The translations under genes were made by a program, and so were the position numbers. DNA of 64,000 bases from Prado023 sp963774745 (GTDB lineage: Bacteria; Actinomycetota; Actinomycetes; S36-B12; CAIYMF01), in assembly GCA_963774745.1 (NCBI GenBank), contig CAVZGE010000005.1:165522-229521 (forward strand), given 5' to 3'. The notes beneath the pieces were generated by a model. That model was not told the DNA's origin and made no database searches. It was given only the letters and a program-made list of their open reading frames with translations. The first letter of the stretch is position 1. Each line of letters begins with the position of its first letter. Positions 61,474 through 64,000 of the stretch are shown here, one piece after another.

Positions 61474-62652
61474 TCATCCCTCCCATGTGGCGGTCGGCAG
61501 CTGGGCCAGGGCCCGCGCTCGACCCCGGTTCACCGTGATGTCGACGGACCCTCCGAGGAGCGTGGCGCGCTCGCGGGCCCGCCCCACGGCCGCCCGGACC
61601 TCGTGCCCCCTCTTCACCGGGCCCTCCACCAGGATCTCGAGGGCGTCGTCGTCGAAGCGCACCTCGACGTGGGCGGGCGCGCGGGGGTCGTCAGCGAGCG
61701 CGTCGACGAGGTGCTCGACGATCCGATAGGCCGAGAGTTCAACCGAGGCCGGGAGCGAGCGTGGATGCCCGGTCACGAGCAGCCGGGGGGTGGTCCTGCC
61801 CCGTCGGGCGAGCAGCGCGTCGAGGTGGGCCAGCGACGGGGGTGGGGCCAGGGCGAGCTCGCCGCCGCGCAGCGCCCCGACGACCTCGCGCATGTCGTCC
61901 ATCGTGCGCCGGCTCTCGTCCTCGATCGACGCGAGGAGCTCCCGTGCCTGGGCCGGGTCCAGCCCTGACCCGGACTCCGCAGCCGTGGTCAGCTGGATCA
62001 GCCGGTCGCGGAGCAGCACGTCGAGCTCCCGGGACAGGCGCTCGCGGTCGTCGGCGACGTCGAGCGAGGCCCGCTCGTCGCGCAGCTGGCGAAGCTCCTC
62101 GGTGCGCGCCCGGAGCTCCGCGGCCATGGCCGTTCGGTGGCGGACGGCACGACCGATCGTGAAGGAGATGACCAGAACGGGCAGGGCGAGCACGATCGGC
62201 TCCAGCCCGGTCGTGGCGTCGACGACGAGGACCGCCACGGCGAGCAGCGCGCTCAGGCCGAGCGTGAGCAGGGCACCAGCCCGGCCCAGACTGTAGGCCC
62301 CCAGGTAGGCCAGGGCGAAGGTGAGCGGCAGGCCTGCGCCGCACCGCGTCACCCAGCCGAAGAGCAGGTCGTGGGCGACCATGGCGGCCAGTGCGACCCC
62401 GGTGACCGCGACGACCCCGCGCCGCCACCACAGCACCGGCAGGGTCGCGAGCGCGAAGGCCGGGACCATCATCCACGAGTGCGAGGACATGGGGTGGACC
62501 ATCGAGCCCTCCGCGACGGCGACCGCGACCTGGTCGTCGGGGAGTAGGACGTTGAAGACCATCAACGCGGTGCCCAGCGCGGTGAGGACACCCGCGAGGA
62601 CCCAGTCGACGGGACGGACCCCGGAGAGGATCCTACGGATGCCCTCACTCAT
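61474..62652 (-). CDS. Histidine-kinase-like protein lacking the acceptor histidine
   Basis: 392 residues. The N-terminal five-helix sensor (VDWVLAGVLTALGTALMVFN; FGWVTRCGAGLPLTFALAYL) is homologous to the stand-alone protein encoded just upstream. The region that should be the H-box reads DRERLSRELDVLLRDRLIQL: ELHD is replaced by ELDV, so no phospho-acceptor is present. The ATPase part keeps SAYRIVEHLVDALADD and a late ERATLLGGSVDI but lacks a clear N-box asparagine and the G1 aspartate motif. It is probably a pseudokinase that modulates the true kinase encoded next to it. Confidence 0.82.
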   Translation of the reverse strand: MSEGIRRILSGVRPVDWVLAGVLTALGTALMVFNVLLPDDQVAVAVAEGSMVHPMSSHSWMMVPAFALATLPVLWWRRGVVAVTGVALAAMVAHDLLFGWVTRCGAGLPLTFALAYLGAYSLGRAGALLTLGLSALLAVAVLVVDATTGLEPIVLALPVLVISFTIGRAVRHRTAMAAELRARTEELRQLRDERASLDVADDRERLSRELDVLLRDRLIQLTTAAESGSGLDPAQARELLASIEDESRRTMDDMREVVGALRGGELALAPPPSLAHLDALLARRGRTTPRLLVTGHPRSLPASVELSAYRIVEHLVDALADDPRAPAHVEVRFDDDALEILVEGPVKRGHEVRAAVGRARERATLLGGSVDITVNRGRARALAQLPTATWEG

Positions 62653-62664
62653 CGCGTGACCACC

Positions 62665-63204
62665 TCAGGCGTTGACGTGCTGGGTGCTCAGGGTAGGCGT
62701 GGATGCCCTCGCCGCGACACCCCTCTGAACGAGGACTCCGGCGCCGTACGCGATGGCGGCCGCGGGCACGGAGAGCGTGAGCGCGCTCAAGCCCCCGGTC
62801 GAGGCGTCCTGGACCAGCGTGACGACCTGCAGGGCGAGCACGCCGACCAGGCCCAGCGCCTGGCCTCGCCCGGGTCCGGCGAACCGCGCGACGGCGTACG
62901 CGAACGCGAGCGAGAGGGGCAGCGCGAAGCCGCAGCGGGTGACCCAGCCGAACGCCGGCACGCTCGCAGCGACGACGGCGACCGACATGCCGAGCGCGGC
63001 CAGCACATTGCGGCGTCGCCACAGGATCGGCAGGGCAGCCAGAGCGAAGACCGGGACCATCAGCGCCGACTGGGACTCCAGCGGGTGAGCGAATCCGGCG
63101 TCCTGGGACACGGTCATGTTCATCAGGGCGAGCAGGACGGCGAGGGTGACCATGACGGCTGTGAGCAGGTAGTCGCTTGGGCGGACGCCCTTGAGGATGT
63201 TCAC
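62665..63204 (-). CDS. Stand-alone five-helix sensor domain protein
   Basis: 179 residues, all membrane domain: DYLLTAVMVTLAVLLALMNM, SALMVPVFALAALPILWRRR, FGWVTRCGFALPLSLAFAYA, LGLVGVLALQVVTLVQD, ALTLSVPAAAIAYGAGVLVQ. Shares RPxDxxL, MVPxFALAxLPxLWxRR and FGWVTRCG with the N-terminus of the next gene. GAAGGAGCACCC precedes GTG 63204. First gene of the three-gene operon; divergent from the regulator. Confidence 0.82.
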   Translation of the reverse strand: MNILKGVRPSDYLLTAVMVTLAVLLALMNMTVSQDAGFAHPLESQSALMVPVFALAALPILWRRRNVLAALGMSVAVVAASVPAFGWVTRCGFALPLSLAFAYAVARFAGPGRGQALGLVGVLALQVVTLVQDASTGGLSALTLSVPAAAIAYGAGVLVQRGVAARASTPTLSTQHVNA

Positions 63205-63351
63205 GGGTGCTCCTTCGGGTTGGCTGTATCTGGCAGGACACACGCTCCCGGAGCGACCGTGTCGTCGACATCCGCACCGAGGACGATCCTCCTGCCGCCG
63301 CGTCATCCCTGAGGAGGACGTCGCGACAGTCCAGGGCGGCACAATGTGACG

Positions 63352-64000
63352 GTGATCAGGGTGCTCATCGCCGACGACCAGGAACTCGTCCGCACCGGTT
63401 TCCGCGTGATCCTCGAAGCAGAGGGCGACATCGAGGTTGTGGCCGAGGCTGGGAACGGGCGTGAGGCGATCCGGCAGGCAGCCCTGACCCGACCCCGCGT
63501 GGTCCTCATGGACATCCGGATGCCCGAGCTCGACGGGTTGGCGGCCGCGGAGCAGATCCTGCGCCAGCCCGAACCACCAACGATCGTCATGCTGACGACG
63601 TTCGACCAGAACGAGTACGTCTACCGTGCGCTGCGCGCTGGGGCCGCTGGCTTCCTGCTCAAGGACGCACCGTCCTCGCGCCTGCTCGCCGCGGTCCGCG
63701 CGGCCGCCTCCGGGGACTCGCTCATCGAGCCCTCGATCACGCGCCGCCTCGTCGAGCGGTTCGCCGAGCCCGCAGCCGACCCCGGCCCTCCCGCTCGGCT
63801 CGCCCCGCTCACCGAGCGCGAGCTCGACGTCCTCAGGCTCCTCGCCCAAGGCCTGTCCAACGCCGAAATCGCCGCCGAGATGGTCGTGGCCGAAACGACC
63901 GTGAAGACCCACGTCGCCCGCATCCTCACCAAGCTCGGAGTGCGCGACCGGCTCCAAGCCGTCGTCCTCGCCTACGAGACCGGCTTCGTGCAGCGCTTCG
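63352..64000 (+). CDS. NarL/FixJ-family response regulator (runs off the window)
   Basis: 216 codons visible. Receiver: VLIADDQELVRTGFRVILEA, aspartate in VVLMDIRMPELDG, LKDAPSSRL. HTH: LTERELDVLRLLAQGLSNAE, VAETTVKTHVARILTKLGVR, then RLQAVVLAYETGFVQ at the edge. GTG at 63352 is chosen (CACAAT six to seven bases upstream, probably leaderless; an in-frame GTG at 63346 is possible). Cognate to the divergent sensor operon. Confidence 0.92.
   Translation, partial: MIRVLIADDQELVRTGFRVILEAEGDIEVVAEAGNGREAIRQAALTRPRVVLMDIRMPELDGLAAAEQILRQPEPPTIVMLTTFDQNEYVYRALRAGAAGFLLKDAPSSRLLAAVRAAASGDSLIEPSITRRLVERFAEPAADPGPPARLAPLTERELDVLRLLAQGLSNAEIAAEMVVAETTVKTHVARILTKLGVRDRLQAVVLAYETGFVQRF

Noticed and set aside
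1..64000. CRISPR array, prophage or integrative element with attachment sites
   Set aside because: No spaced direct repeats of CRISPR type, no phage structural, integrase or conjugation genes, and no tRNA to serve as an attachment site.

Overview
The window is chromosomal DNA of a GC-rich actinobacterium. The evidence is the strong G/C preference at third codon positions, frequent GTG starts, many apparently leaderless genes (a TAnnnT box 6-7 bases before the start codon), and families typical of Actinomycetota: PspC-domain kinases, a BTAD/SARP regulator with WD40 tail, DUF6326, DUF2975-HTH, ECF41/ECF42 sigma factors and an Arr rifamycin ADP-ribosyltransferase. Genus cannot be fixed from sequence alone. 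I saw no rRNA, tRNA, CRISPR array or phage structural gene.

Layout. 0-4.7 kb: a PspC-type envelope-stress locus, with a NarL-family regulator and its PspC-domain histidine kinase (broken by one base) divergent from a PspC/LiaF-like membrane protein and a small partner. 4.7-7.4 kb: a large secreted Ig-like/HYR surface protein, broken by a 2-base insertion. 7.5-12.1 kb: housekeeping and resistance genes (PHP phosphoesterase, VOC protein, reductase, Arr, GNAT) and a DUF6326/TetR pair sharing an operator. 12.3-15 kb: a large modular orphan protein, the best candidate here for something undescribed. 15-23 kb: acyltransferase, GNAT enzymes, a SARP-nSTAND1-WD40 regulator and a small repeat protein. 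23-31 kb: lipoprotein, DinB, DUF2975/HTH, a decayed hydrolase, ClC channel, K+ channel, LURP-one protein and TMEM175 channel.

31-47 kb is an accessory, decaying region: ECF42 sigma with its DGPF partner, an ECF41 sigma factor, small DUF enzymes, two diverged copies of a ~245-bp repeat, and at least six gene remnants (two YdeI-like, carbinolamine dehydratase-like, SRPBCC, an STAND/LuxR-type regulator 3' end and a carotenoid desaturase-like 3' end, the last two joined head to head). 47-49.3 kb holds a serine/glycine nonapeptide-repeat protein and an intact IS110-family insertion sequence with the noncoding region where this family keeps its bridge RNA.

49.4-64 kb returns to conserved-looking genes: an aspartic-protease/PDZ lipoprotein, membrane proteins, a TPR protein, a NarL-type two-component pair, an HTH/membrane-protein cluster, a broken uridine kinase, and a second two-component locus in which a kinase, a kinase-like protein lacking the phospho-acceptor histidine and a stand-alone sensor domain are divergent from the regulator, which runs off the window end.

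A recurring oddity is one- or two-base indels that split otherwise well-conserved genes, several in G/C runs. Some of these are probably sequencing or assembly errors; the multi-lesion genes are genuine decay. Coordinates of such genes are given for the reconstructed span.
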